Shown here piece after piece: positions 1 through 10,101 of a stretch of 64,000 bases of DNA. Both the position numbers and the translations under genes were made by a program. The DNA comes from Cryobacterium psychrophilum (GTDB lineage Bacteria > Actinomycetota > Actinomycetes > Actinomycetales > Microbacteriaceae), in contig NZ_SODI01000001.1 in the NCBI RefSeq assembly GCF_004365915.1, positions 2,418,001-2,482,000 on the forward strand, written 5' to 3'. The notes beneath the pieces are model-generated. The model saw only the letters and a list, made by a program, of their open reading frames with translations, made no database searches and was not told the origin of the DNA. The stretch's first letter is position 1, and every line of letters starts with the position of its first letter.

Positions 1-1042
1 GGGTCGCTTCCGGACGGCAGGCGAAACGCACCGGAGCGTAGATCGAGGTACCGAGGCCGGCAGACACGTTCAGGAAAGCCGTGCGGAGCCCCAGATTCCA
101 CAGGCTGAGTCCCTTCACCTGACGTCTGGGAATATCGCAATTGGTCACGAGCGCACCGAACCCGGGAACGCACACCTGGCCGCCGTGCGTGTGCCCGGCA
201 AGGATGAGCTGGGCACCGTGGTTGACGAGAGAGTTCAAGACGCGCTGGTAGGGCGCATGCGCCACCCCGATCGTCACCGTCGGGCGAGGTTCGGCCGCCG
301 TCTCCGGGTCGGGCCAGTGCTCATCGGCCAGGGGATCGTTCGCACGCATGTCATCGATCGCACGCGTGATCAGGTCGAGACGATCGCGCCCGATGTGCGG
401 GTCGTCCACGCCGAAGAACTCCACGTGCGTGCCGTTGAGATCACGCGCTTCCGCGGCGTTGTTGATATCGGTCCAGCCGAGGTCAGCGAAGACACCGCGC
501 AGCTTGTCCGTGTCGAGGCCGTCGCTCGGGCCGCCGTTGTCCCGCCGCTTCGATGGGCCACTGAAATAGCGAAATGGGTTCTTCGGCTGCGGCCCGATGT
601 AGTCATTTGAGCCGTTCACGAACACGCCGGGCACGCCCTTGAACGGCGCGAGGGCAAACGCAACGCCGTCGATCCCGTCTGCGTGACCGAGGTTGTCGCC
701 CGTGTTCACCACGAGATCGGGCTTCAGCACCGCGAGAGTGCGAATCCACTCCTGCTTGTCCCGCTGCCACGGGGCCATATGCAGGTCGGAGATGTGCAGC
801 ACCCGAATCGGCGCCGCCCCGGGCGCGAGCACGGGCACGGTTGCTTCACGCAGGGTGAAGCGCCGGCGCTCAACGAGCGCGCCCCAGGCGAAGGCCGCGA
901 GTCCGGTCGCCGCGACGAGAACGGATGCCGCGGCCACGACGCGCCCGCCGCCGCCCGTGCGAGAGGGGGTCGCCCGTGCCACGTGCACGGCGTCCTGCAG
1001 CTTCAGGAGGTCAAGGATGTCCGCCGAGCTCACCCGGGTCAT
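1..1042 (-). CDS. Metallophosphoesterase, membrane-anchored (C-terminus cut by window edge)
   Basis: Predicted calcineurin-like metallophosphoesterase that hydrolyses phosphoester bonds with a two-metal centre. Seen: one hydrophobic segment near residues 34-55, then the family metal-binding motifs in order: HISDLHM (about residue 83), GDN (about 115), GSNDY in place of the usual GNHD (about 141) and AGHTHGGQ (about 285). The reading frame is still open at base 1, so the C-terminus is missing. The ATG at 1042 overlaps the TGA of the upstream penicillin-binding protein gene (ATGA), which implies co-transcription and coupled translation. The substrate cannot be read from the sequence. A cell-envelope role is an inference from the membrane anchor and the neighbour. 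Confidence 0.88.
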   Translation of the reverse strand, partial: MTRVSSADILDLLKLQDAVHVARATPSRTGGGGRVVAAASVLVAATGLAAFAWGALVERRRFTLREATVPVLAPGAAPIRVLHISDLHMAPWQRDKQEWIRTLAVLKPDLVVNTGDNLGHADGIDGVAFALAPFKGVPGVFVNGSNDYIGPQPKNPFRYFSGPSKRRDNGGPSDGLDTDKLRGVFADLGWTDINNAAEARDLNGTHVEFFGVDDPHIGRDRLDLITRAIDDMRANDPLADEHWPDPETAAEPRPTVTIGVAHAPYQRVLNSLVNHGAQLILAGHTHGGQVCVPGFGALVTNCDIPRRQVKGLSLWNLGLRTAFLNVSAGLGTSIYAPVRFACRPEAT

Positions 1043-3621
1043 TCCTTCGCCGCCTGACCCGGGGGAGTCCCGGCAGCGGGCGGCGTCATCTTGCCCACCA
1101 CGATGGTCACGGCCGCGCCCGGCTTCGCGCCGGTTCCACCCTCCGGCGACATCGAGATGACCTTGCCGTTCTGGTTCGGGTCGGTCACGTCCTGGTCGGT
1201 TTTGGTGACCTTGAACTCATAGGGCGCGGCGGTGAGTATGGCCTTGGCTTCGGCCTCGGTCTTGCCGACCGTGTCCGGAATCACCACCCCGCTTCCGTTG
1301 CTCGAGGACACCCTGACCGTCGAACCACGGTCGGCAGTGGTGCCACCGGCTGGGTTGGTGCTCGCGACTGTTCCTTCGGGCAGTGCCGAGTCGATGGCTC
1401 CACTGTCGGTGAACTCAAAGCCGGCGGCTGTCAGCTTGGACTTGGCCTCTGACATGGACTTGCCGCGGAGGTCGGGCACCTTCACCTGAACGGCCCGCAA
1501 CACGGCGTTGGAGGCCTCCATAAATGCGTCTCCGCCGTACTTCGCGTTGGCGACCGACATGATGTCGGGCCACATGCGGTGTCGCGCGGTCGATGCGTAG
1601 CCGCTCGGGAAGCGAGTGGTGCGCTGGTTTTGGTAGGTTCCGCTCACGTTCACGACGCCGACAACCGTGGCCACGTTGCTGCTTGAGCCGCTCATCCAGG
1701 TGTCTTTCGCGGAGTCGGTGGTGCCGGTCTTGCCGATCACGGGAACGCGCGGTGATGTGGCCGCATAGGACTGCTGGGCGGTTCCACTGGTCATGACGCG
1801 CGACATGGCGTACGTCATTCCGGCAGCGACCTCGGGTTCAACCGACTGGGTGCAGACGGACTTCGGCACGGGCAGGTCGGTTCCGTCGGCGGCCACCATC
1901 GACTCGATGGCGATCGGCGTGCAGGTTGATCCGTTGTTGGCGATGCCGGCAAACGCGGTGGCCATGGTGAGCGGAGCGATCTCGTTGGTGCCGAGAACCG
2001 CACTCGCGCCCTTCTCCAATTCGCCGCCGTCGGCGCGGTGCACGTCGAAGGCCTCGGCCGTGCTGCGGATGGCGCACAGGTCAAGCTCCTTGGACATTCC
2101 GATGAAACCGGTGTTGATGGAACCGATCGTGGACTGCAGCGCGCTGTAGTTGCGGCCGGACTCGTTCGCGTCGTTGCGCGGGTTGAAGCCGGGGAAGGTC
2201 TGCGGGCCGTCGCAACTGTCCTCGAATGTTCCCCAGTTGGACTTTCGAGAGCTGTCCACCCGCTCGTTGAGCGTATGGCCCGCCTTCAGCCACTCGGCCA
2301 GGGTGAAGACCTTGTAGGTCGACCCGGGCTGGAAGCCGAGCGAACCGCCCGTGTTTTGGTCGGTGTTGTAGTTGATGGCCGTGAAGTTGTCGCCGGTCTG
2401 GTTCGGGTCCTGCGTGTAGTCCTTGTTCTGGGCCATCGCCAGCACCTTGCCGGTTCCCACTCCCACGCTGGACACGACACCGCCCACGTCCCAGTTGGGC
2501 ATGGTCTTCGGCACGTTCTCGTCGAGGGTCGCGATGGCCGCATTCTGCAGGTCGAGATCAAGGGTCGTGAAGACGTCATAGCCACCGCGACGGAAGTTCG
2601 AGAGGCGAGTGTCTGCATCCTTGCCGAAGGTGGGGTCGTTCTTGAGAACATGCGTGACGTAGTTGCAGAAGTAGGCGTTGGCGCCGGCGGCCTGGCAGCC
2701 GGTGGCCGAGGTCGTGATGGTCGGCTCGATCGGGGATGCGACTGCTGCGTCGTGGTCTTCCTGGCTGATCTTCTTGTACTGCAGCATCTCGCCGAGAATG
2801 TAGTCGCGACGCACCTTGTTATCGGCGTAACCGTTGGCCGCGCCGTTGGTTTCACTGTCGGGTCGGTCAAGCTGGTACTTCACCGGGTTGTTCACGATCG
2901 CCACAAGGCTCGCCGACTGGGGGAGGGTGAGGTCCGCCGCAGTCGTATTAAAGTAGTAGTTCGCGGCGGCTTCGATGCCGTACACCGTTCCGCCGAAGCC
3001 GGTGATGTTCAGGTACTGCCGAAGGATGTCTTCCTTCGCGTAGTTCTTGTCCACGCCGATTGCGAGCCGCATCTCCTTGAGCTTGCGGTCGATGGAGACC
3101 TCGGTGGCGTCGTTGTAGCAGGACTTGCGCTTGTCGGCGTCGTTCATGGCCTCGCACTTTTGCACGAGCACGTTTTTCACGTACTGCTGGGTAATGGATG
3201 ACCCGCCTCGGGTTGCACCGCCGGTGAGCGTTGACACGGCGCCGCTCACGGTTCCCTGCAGGTCGATTCCGCCGTGTTCGAAGAAACGGGGGTCTTCACC
3301 GGTGACGGCGGCGTCCTTCACGAATTGGCTGATGGCGTCGGAGGCCACCTCTACGCGGTTCTGCTGATAGAAGGAGGCGAGGAGCACGGGGGTTCCGTCG
3401 GCCTGCTTGGCGTAGATGTTGCTCTTCTGGGCGAGCTGGTCGATGGACAGATAGTCCGGCATGTTTTCGAACACGTTGATCGTGTTGGTGGCGGTCATAC
3501 CCGAGAGGGCCAGGGCGGGCGTGACGGCGACGGTCACAAGGACCCCGGCGACAGCGCTCATACCGATGAAGGCCAGGAGCCCCGAGATGGCTCCGCTCAC
3601 CGTACGTTTTTTGGCAGACAT
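1039..3621 (-). CDS. ponA: Bifunctional penicillin-binding protein (class A) with PASTA domains
   Basis: Class A penicillin-binding protein that polymerises lipid II and cross-links peptidoglycan outside the membrane. Seen: N-terminal membrane segment (about residues 10-40). A GT51 transglycosylase domain follows with EDPRFFEHGG and GGSSITQQ. The transpeptidase domain has the SxxK motif in PGSTYK (about 432), an SxN-type SIN and KTGTTD (about 630). Two PASTA repeats lie at the C-terminus (about 710-840), which in other actinobacterial enzymes bind muropeptides or beta-lactams. The ATG at 3621 was preferred over an in-frame TTG at 3642. It has no Shine-Dalgarno, but TACGCT sits 7 bases upstream, as in other leaderless genes here. 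The downstream metallophosphoesterase overlaps by 4 bases. The gene is divergent from the small gene at 3672. Confidence 0.95.
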   Translation of the reverse strand: MSAKKRTVSGAISGLLAFIGMSAVAGVLVTVAVTPALALSGMTATNTINVFENMPDYLSIDQLAQKSNIYAKQADGTPVLLASFYQQNRVEVASDAISQFVKDAAVTGEDPRFFEHGGIDLQGTVSGAVSTLTGGATRGGSSITQQYVKNVLVQKCEAMNDADKRKSCYNDATEVSIDRKLKEMRLAIGVDKNYAKEDILRQYLNITGFGGTVYGIEAAANYYFNTTAADLTLPQSASLVAIVNNPVKYQLDRPDSETNGAANGYADNKVRRDYILGEMLQYKKISQEDHDAAVASPIEPTITTSATGCQAAGANAYFCNYVTHVLKNDPTFGKDADTRLSNFRRGGYDVFTTLDLDLQNAAIATLDENVPKTMPNWDVGGVVSSVGVGTGKVLAMAQNKDYTQDPNQTGDNFTAINYNTDQNTGGSLGFQPGSTYKVFTLAEWLKAGHTLNERVDSSRKSNWGTFEDSCDGPQTFPGFNPRNDANESGRNYSALQSTIGSINTGFIGMSKELDLCAIRSTAEAFDVHRADGGELEKGASAVLGTNEIAPLTMATAFAGIANNGSTCTPIAIESMVAADGTDLPVPKSVCTQSVEPEVAAGMTYAMSRVMTSGTAQQSYAATSPRVPVIGKTGTTDSAKDTWMSGSSSNVATVVGVVNVSGTYQNQRTTRFPSGYASTARHRMWPDIMSVANAKYGGDAFMEASNAVLRAVQVKVPDLRGKSMSEAKSKLTAAGFEFTDSGAIDSALPEGTVASTNPAGGTTADRGSTVRVSSSNGSGVVIPDTVGKTEAEAKAILTAAPYEFKVTKTDQDVTDPNQNGKVISMSPEGGTGAKPGAAVTIVVGKMTPPAAGTPPGQAAKE

Positions 3622-3628
3622 AGAATTG

Positions 3629-3634
3629 AGCGTA
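3629..3634 (-). promoter_or_regulatory. Possible -10 box (TACGCT) for a leaderless ponA transcript
   Basis: TACGCT on the minus strand ends 7 bases before the ATG at 3621. No Shine-Dalgarno lies between them, so transcription would begin at or next to the start codon. No convincing -35 box is visible. Confidence 0.4.
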
Positions 3635-3671
3635 AGCGACAAATCTGGAAATCCGCCTCAATAGGAGTCAC

Positions 3672-3845
3672 ATGCCCACCTGGGAGTACCTCACAACGCC
3701 GTTGATGATTCACAACACCGCCGCGATCCTGAACAACTGGGGCTCTGACGGGTGGGAACTCGTTCAGGTTGTCACCGGACCGGAAGGTGGGCTCGTGGCG
3801 TATATGAAGCGTCCGATCGTGGCCGCAACCGTGGCAGGGGCCTAG
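3672..3845 (+). CDS. Small DUF4177-like protein (57 aa)
   Basis: Small gene with an ATG at 3672 preceded by a good ribosome site (GGAG, 6 bases upstream) and ending at the TAG at 3843-3845. The protein starts MPTWEYLTTP and contains the pattern NNWGSDGWELVQV, typical of the short DUF4177 family (a W-E-Y start and a GxxGWELV core). No catalytic motif or membrane segment is seen and the function is unknown. It sits 2 bases before the RidA gene and probably shares its transcript. Its size kept it out of ordinary long-frame searches. Confidence 0.8.
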   Translation: MPTWEYLTTPLMIHNTAAILNNWGSDGWELVQVVTGPEGGLVAYMKRPIVAATVAGA

Positions 3846-3847
3846 TC

Positions 3848-4318
3848 ATGTCACAGGTTGAGGCTCGTCTACTCGAACTCGGCATCGAACTGCCCCCAAT
3901 CGTGCCCCCGGTTGCCGCCTATGTGCCTGCCATGGTCGCTGGTTCTTTGGTATACACCGCGGGCCAGCTGCCCATGGTCTCGGGGGCGCTCCTGGCCGCC
4001 GGCAAGGTGGGCGACGGACACGGACTCGTTCCGGCCGCCGACGCCAGGACCTACGCGCGCCTGTGCGCCTTGAATGGCCTCGCGGCGATCAAGGGCGCCA
4101 TCGGTTCCCTCGACCGCATCACGCAGATCGTTAAGGTCACCGGCTTCGTCGCATCCGACCCGGCCTTCACCGGCCAGCCCGGAGTCGTCAACGGCGCCTC
4201 GGAGCTGCTCGCCGAGGTCTTCGGCGAGCGGGGCCAGCACGCTCGCTCCGCTGTGGGCGTGGCCGTGCTGCCGCTCGATGCCCCCGTCGAGGTCGAATTC
4301 ATCGTGGCCTTCGCCTGA
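3848..4318 (+). CDS. RidA family protein (YjgF/YER057c/UK114)
   Basis: RidA-type protein of 156 residues. The family removes reactive enamine/imine intermediates made by PLP enzymes, or acts as a related deaminase. Seen: the family core with VYTAGQLPM near residue 38 and the C-terminal half with ARSAVGVAVLPLDAPVEVEF, where the conserved Arg that binds the substrate carboxylate lies in the ARSAVGV part. It is somewhat longer than classic RidA (about 128 aa), like the RidA subfamily often annotated in actinobacteria. The ATG at 3848 follows the DUF4177-like gene by 2 bases. A strong palindromic terminator follows the stop. Confidence 0.9.
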   Translation: MSQVEARLLELGIELPPIVPPVAAYVPAMVAGSLVYTAGQLPMVSGALLAAGKVGDGHGLVPAADARTYARLCALNGLAAIKGAIGSLDRITQIVKVTGFVASDPAFTGQPGVVNGASELLAEVFGERGQHARSAVGVAVLPLDAPVEVEFIVAFA

Positions 4319-4330
4319 CGACACCGACCA

Positions 4331-4372
4331 AATAGGAATGGCCGCTTCCCTAGGGAAGCGGCCATTCCTATT
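4331..4372. terminator. Perfect 42-base palindrome, bidirectional terminator
   Basis: Every base of 4331-4372 pairs with its mirror position around the centre CCTAGG, so the stem has 21 base pairs and no designed loop. It lies between the convergent RidA and acetyl-CoA synthetase genes and can fold identically in either transcript. No long T tract follows on either strand. Confidence 0.85.
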
Positions 4373-4381
4373 GGAGGGGTG

Positions 4382-6352
<1,971 letters not shown>

Positions 6353-6530
6353 TTTTCTGGTGTCGCTCCTTTGCGATGCTGAATTTGCAGGCGTGGGGTC
6401 GCCACACCTGAACCATACCGCTATGAATGGGGTGGCAATTTACCGCGCAACAGGGGGCGTAATATTCCGTGGCGCCCCACCCGCAATGCCCCCTGTGTGG
6501 AGGGTGCCACTTTAGGGGGGTTCTTCGGAC

Positions 6531-6558
6531 TTGCGCTTCTGTCCACGCCAAGTACACT
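6531..6558 (+). promoter_or_regulatory. Promoter of the 6C small RNA
   Basis: TTGCGC at 6531-6536, a 16-base spacer and TACACT at 6553-6558 form a sigma-70-type promoter. It points at the 6C RNA, with transcription expected to start near 6565. Confidence 0.65.
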
Positions 6559-6564
6559 GATATC

Positions 6565-6668
6565 CGTCAGAACGAAAGTTCTGGCCAGCAATGCGTATGG
6601 TTCCCCCCAATCTGCGCGTTGCTAGGCGGCACCTGTTCCCCCCAATAGGTGCCGCCCCCCTCTTTTTA
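6565..6668 (+). ncRNA. 6C small RNA
   Basis: Small RNA of the actinobacterial 6C family. Seen: a short GAAA-capped hairpin (CAGAAC/GTTCTG, 6567-6582). Two hairpins whose loops each carry CCCCCC (6603-6608 and 6638-6643) follow, which is the defining feature of the family. The first stem pairs AGCAATGCG with CGCGTTGCT. The second is a strong GGCGGCACCT/AGGTGCCGCC stem followed by a C run and TCTTTTT at 6661-6667, so it doubles as an intrinsic terminator. Family members regulate mRNAs by pairing through the C-rich loops. The rest of the 6353-6820 gap shows no gene. Confidence 0.88.
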
Positions 6669-6807
6669 ACGCGTCAGATCGCGTCACGGGCCCCGCGCAG
6701 AATGCAGTCCAGCTGTCTCTGGCAGCTGCGGCATCCCTCCACAGGTGGGCATGCTCTGGGGTGTGCACCCCACCGCCATTCGCTGAGCGCGGTTGTGGCG
6801 CCGCCCG

Positions 6808-6813
6808 TACTAT
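6808..6813 (+). promoter_or_regulatory. Possible -10 box (TACTAT) for leaderless tadA
   Basis: TACTAT ends 7 bases before the ATG at 6821. There is no Shine-Dalgarno in between, and no convincing -35 box. Confidence 0.45.
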
Positions 6814-6820
6814 CGGCCGC

Positions 6821-7870
6821 ATGACCGAGCCATTCATCGCTGTTCCTTCCTATTACGTGCCGAGTGCGGCGGCTGCCGTTGCCCCGCAGCTCCTGCCGGC
6901 CGTGCCTGCCGATGTGGAGCGGTCGGATGCCGTGCGGGCCGAGGCCCTCGGCCCGCTCGCGCGGTACGCAGCCGATCCGCTCGTTACCGATCTGTTCGTC
7001 AATGGGGAATCCGGTCTGTGGGCTGATGTCGGCACGGGCCTCGAGCGCGAGTCGGACTGGCGATGCTCAGAGGCCGAGGCGAGGCAACTGGCCGTTCGGC
7101 TCATCGCCCTCGGCGGGCGTCATCTCGACGAGGCGAGTCCGTGCGTCGACGTGCGGCTTGCCGAGGGCATCCGCGTGCACGCCGTTCTTCCTCCTGCCTC
7201 CAGCTCTGGAACGTTGATCTCGGTGCGACTGCCCCGCCGCGAGCGTCTGAGCCTCGCCGACCTGAGTGCTGCCGGATTGCTCGGGAGGGAACCGGCGGCA
7301 TCCGCTGTGCTCGAACGGTTGCGCCTGGCCGTGGCCGACCGCGAGAACCTGCTCGTGACCGGCGCGGCGGGGACCGGCAAGACCACCCTGCTCGCGGCGC
7401 TGCTCGGTGAAGCGCCCCCGGGGGAGCGCATTGTGGTGATCGAAGACGTGGCCGAGCTGCGCGTGGCGCATCCGCACGTGGTGGGGCTTGAAGCTCGGCA
7501 GGCCAACCTCGAGGGGGCCGGGCGCATCGGGCTTGAAGCCCTCGTGCGCGAGGCGCTGCGCATGCGGCCCGACCGGCTGGTGCTCGGGGAATGTCGGGGA
7601 GCCGAGGTGCGGGACCTGCTGACGGCACTCAACACGGGTCACGATGGCGGAGCGGGAACCCTGCACGCCAATTCACTCGAAGATGTGGCCGCGCGGCTCG
7701 AGGCTCTTGGTGCGCTCGCCGGAATGAGCGCGGAGGCGGTCGCGCGGCAAACCGTGAGTGCCATCGGACTCGTGCTGCACCTCGAGCGATACGGCGCACG
7801 TCGCCTGCTCACCCGAATGGGCCGCTTCGAGCTTGATGACCGCGATCGTCTCGTGGTGGTGCCGGCGTGA
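6821..7870 (+). CDS. tadA: TadA/CpaF family secretion ATPase
   Basis: Cytoplasmic ATPase that powers assembly of a Tad/Flp-type pilus or related secretion machine. Its 349 residues fit the actinobacterial type II/IV secretion ATPases. Seen: N-terminal CpaF-like domain (LVTDLFVNG near residue 57), Walker A GAAGTGKTTLL (about 180), the Asp-box region EDVAELRV, a Walker B/His-box region with RPDRLVLGECRG and HANS. The ATG at 6821 is chosen because it lies right after a TACTAT box. The alternative upstream start would add 20 residues of non-family sequence. The stop overlaps the next gene (GTGATG), so the locus is one operon. Confidence 0.92.
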   Translation: MTEPFIAVPSYYVPSAAAAVAPQLLPAVPADVERSDAVRAEALGPLARYAADPLVTDLFVNGESGLWADVGTGLERESDWRCSEAEARQLAVRLIALGGRHLDEASPCVDVRLAEGIRVHAVLPPASSSGTLISVRLPRRERLSLADLSAAGLLGREPAASAVLERLRLAVADRENLLVTGAAGTGKTTLLAALLGEAPPGERIVVIEDVAELRVAHPHVVGLEARQANLEGAGRIGLEALVREALRMRPDRLVLGECRGAEVRDLLTALNTGHDGGAGTLHANSLEDVAARLEALGALAGMSAEAVARQTVSAIGLVLHLERYGARRLLTRMGRFELDDRDRLVVVPA

Positions 7871-8988
7871 TGGGGCGCCGCGCGGACCTCGCGCCCGGTG
7901 CTCAGCGCGGCTTGGGTCGGCGCTGGCCGGGTCGGCGCTGGACGAGGCGGAGGGGGGCCGATACGGTGCCCCTGGACGAGGTCGCGGCGGTGACCCAGCG
8001 CATCGCGGTGCTGCTCTCCGCGGGCGTGTCTCCCGCTTCGGCGTGGACATACCTGTTGCCGGAAGCGTCGCCCGAGCAGTCGGCGCCTGAACAGTCGTGG
8101 CCACCTTTGCAGAGCCTCGGGGAGCGGATGCCTCTTGCCGGTCCCGCACCCGAGTCCGGGCAGGTGACGGCGGACATCATTCGTGCCGCTGTCGAGGCGG
8201 CATCCCGGGGCCAAAGCGTGGCCGATGCGGTCGCGGGCGGTGCGCGGTCAATCGGCGGCCAGGTTGGTGACGCCTGGCTCGGACTCGCCGCCGCATGGGC
8301 GGTGGCCACCGCAGCGGGGGCGCCGCTCGCCACGTGCCTGCGTGACCTCGCGGCGAGCTTTCGCGAGCTCGGACAGCTGAACCGTGACCTTCAGGTGGCC
8401 CTGGCCGGCCCCCGCGCCACCGCACGGCTCGTGATGGGCTTGCCCGTCGGAGGCATCGCGGTGGGCGCCTTGATGGGCTTCAACGCGCTGCACGTGCTCT
8501 TTTTCACCGTGCCGGGATGGCTGTGCCTCCTCGGCGCGGGCGGGCTCATGCACGTGGCCGCTCGCTGGAATCGACGCCTCGTGCGCGCTGCCACGCGCGC
8601 CGAGGCGACGCCGGGCCTCGAACTTGATCTCATGGCCATCGCCATGGCCGGTGGTGCATCCGTCGACCGGGCGAGAAGCCTTGTGCAGGAGACAAGCGAG
8701 CGCTTCGGAATCCGCTCTCGCGCCGGTACGCACGAGCCACGAGGGGACGACCCGATGGGACGGGTGCTGCGATTGTCGCAACGGGCGGGGGTCCCGGCAG
8801 CCGAGTTGCTGCGCAGCGAGGCGAGCCAAGCCCGCCGGGATGCGCGCAGCGCGGGGCAGCGGCGGTCGGAGGCACTCGCCGTGACGCTGATGTTGCCCCT
8901 CGGGGTGTGCGTGTTACCCGCCTTCATGCTCGTGGGTGTGGTGCCGCTGGTCTTGTCGATTCTCTCCACCACCCTCGGCTCGTTCTGA
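7870..8988 (+). CDS. Fused TadB/TadC-like type II secretion F-domain membrane protein
   Basis: Inner-membrane platform protein of the Tad machine. Seen: an Arg-rich N-terminus, a first F-type domain with a double hydrophobic segment near residues 195-235, and a second half (about 245-372) with LELDLMAIAMAGG and a C-terminal pair of membrane segments. In many bacteria these halves are separate TadB and TadC proteins. Here one frame of 372 residues carries both. The start overlaps the tadA stop (GTGATG), and either GTG 7867 or ATG 7870 could be used. It probably oligomerises around the ATPase. The length of the Ala/Pro-rich linker (about 55-80) is unusual. Confidence 0.85.
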   Translation: MGRRADLAPGAQRGLGRRWPGRRWTRRRGADTVPLDEVAAVTQRIAVLLSAGVSPASAWTYLLPEASPEQSAPEQSWPPLQSLGERMPLAGPAPESGQVTADIIRAAVEAASRGQSVADAVAGGARSIGGQVGDAWLGLAAAWAVATAAGAPLATCLRDLAASFRELGQLNRDLQVALAGPRATARLVMGLPVGGIAVGALMGFNALHVLFFTVPGWLCLLGAGGLMHVAARWNRRLVRAATRAEATPGLELDLMAIAMAGGASVDRARSLVQETSERFGIRSRAGTHEPRGDDPMGRVLRLSQRAGVPAAELLRSEASQARRDARSAGQRRSEALAVTLMLPLGVCVLPAFMLVGVVPLVLSILSTTLGSF

Positions 8989-9149
8989 ACGGAAGCGGTC
9001 GAGCGCTGTATCGACTCCTCCACAGGCCCGGGTGGATGGCGCGCCTGAACGGATTCGTCTGCGCCTGCCCGGGCGCAGTGTGCCGCGCGGCACAGTGGTG
9101 GTACTCGAGCCGCCCATGATCGCGTCTCACGACGCAGAAGGAGATGACC

Positions 9150-9410
9150 ATGCTTAACCCGCAAGCGAATGACCGCAAACGCTCCACTCCAGGTCAAGCC
9201 GGAGGGCTGTCCAGCAGTTTGTCCCCCCGCCTGTCCAGGCGGCTGAGTCGCCCGTGGCTCAGCGAGGAACATGGCGCCGCAACCGCCGAGTATGTTGTCG
9301 CGACGATGGCGGCCGTGGGCTTCGCGGGCCTGCTCATCGTGATCCTGCGCGGCGACGAGGTACGTTCCATCCTCACGGACCTCGTGCGCAATGCGCTCAC
9401 GGTGGGCTGA
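9150..9410 (+). CDS. DUF4244 protein, Flp-pilin-like
   Basis: Short protein (86 aa) with a Ser/Arg-rich leader followed by EEHGAATAEYVVATMAAVGF and a single hydrophobic helix. The G-A-A-T-A-E-Y sequence before the helix resembles a type IV/Flp prepilin cleavage region, with the conserved Glu. It is therefore the likely pilin or pseudopilin of this Tad locus. The ATG at 9150 was chosen over 9144 because AAGGAG lies only there at correct spacing. The 160-base gap upstream holds no gene. The stop overlaps the TadE gene by 20 bases. Confidence 0.85.
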   Translation: MLNPQANDRKRSTPGQAGGLSSSLSPRLSRRLSRPWLSEEHGAATAEYVVATMAAVGFAGLLIVILRGDEVRSILTDLVRNALTVG

Positions 9411-9753
9411 ACGCTCTGCTGGCGACGCGGGAACCGTCACCGCGGAGCTTGCGATCGTCTTGCCGGCGGTCGTGCTCGTGCTCGGCTGTTGCCTCGGTGC
9501 TGTGCAGGTGGTCGGGCAGCAGGTGCGCCTGACCGACGCCGCGGCTGACGCTGCCCGAGCGTTGTCTCGCGGCGACGCACCAGATCAGGTGGCGGCGCTT
9601 GTGGCGAACGAGGTGCGTGGTGCAGGCCTGGCGGTTCAGACCTACGAGAATTTCGTGTGCGCGCGGCTCAGCGTCGACAGCAGCTTCGCTGCGTTCGCGC
9701 TCACCGGGCTGCGTCTCGAGGCCCGGTCGTGCGCGTTGGCTGGCGGGTTGTGA
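9391..9753 (+). CDS. TadE-like pseudopilin
   Basis: TadE family protein (120 aa), a minor pilin-like component of the Tad apparatus. Seen: GTVTAELAIVLPAVVLVLG, the E-x-A-x-x-L-P-hydrophobic pattern of TadE, followed by a periplasm-side domain with two or three Cys residues. The ATG at 9391 lies inside the end of the DUF4244 gene and the stop overlaps the next ATG (TGATG), so translation is probably coupled along the operon. Confidence 0.85.
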   Translation: MRSRWAERSAGDAGTVTAELAIVLPAVVLVLGCCLGAVQVVGQQVRLTDAAADAARALSRGDAPDQVAALVANEVRGAGLAVQTYENFVCARLSVDSSFAAFALTGLRLEARSCALAGGL

Positions 9754-10091
9754 TGGCCGGGCGTGGCGAGCAAGACGGGGCAGGTTCCGTGCTCGCGGTC
9801 GGGATTCTGGGCGCCACGTTGACGTTCACCGCGGTGCTCCTGCCACTGCTCGCGGCGCTCGCCATGAACCAGTCCGTGCAGAACGCAGCGGATGCCTCCG
9901 CGCTTGCCGCCGCCGACACCGTCTCGGGATTCGCCGCCGGGTACCCCTGCCAGGCGGCGGCCGAGGCGGCAAGGCTGGGCGGGGCATCCGTTACGGATTG
10001 TGCCCTCGACGGCCTCATCGCCACGGTCAGCGTGCAACGGCGCTTCCTCGTGTTCGACCTGGCCGCCGAGGCCAGGGCCGGACCGCCGTGA
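9753..10091 (+). CDS. TadE-like/Flp-associated secreted protein
   Basis: Protein of 112 residues with an N-terminal hydrophobic helix starting GSVLAVGILGATLTF, then QNAADASALAAADTVSG. This pattern is typical of the TadE-like proteins that close the actinobacterial helicase/secretion-neighbourhood Tad loci (often near a DEAD-box helicase). Two Cys residues follow. The ATG at 9753 overlaps the previous TGA by one base. No helicase gene follows here: the next genes are a small hypothetical (minus) and topA. It is the last gene of the Tad operon. Confidence 0.8.
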   Translation: MAGRGEQDGAGSVLAVGILGATLTFTAVLLPLLAALAMNQSVQNAADASALAAADTVSGFAAGYPCQAAAEAARLGGASVTDCALDGLIATVSVQRRFLVFDLAAEARAGPP

Positions 10092-10101
10092 CACGTGCCG
10101 A

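Noticed and set aside
2038..3201. Plus-strand frame of 387 aa
   Set aside because: Antisense to the penicillin-binding protein gene, with a Val/Gly/Arg-rich shadow composition.
3622..3642. TTG start at 3642 for the penicillin-binding protein
   Set aside because: It has an AGGCGG-like site about 10 bases upstream, but the ATG at 3621 fits the leaderless pattern and the family N-terminus better. It remains possible.
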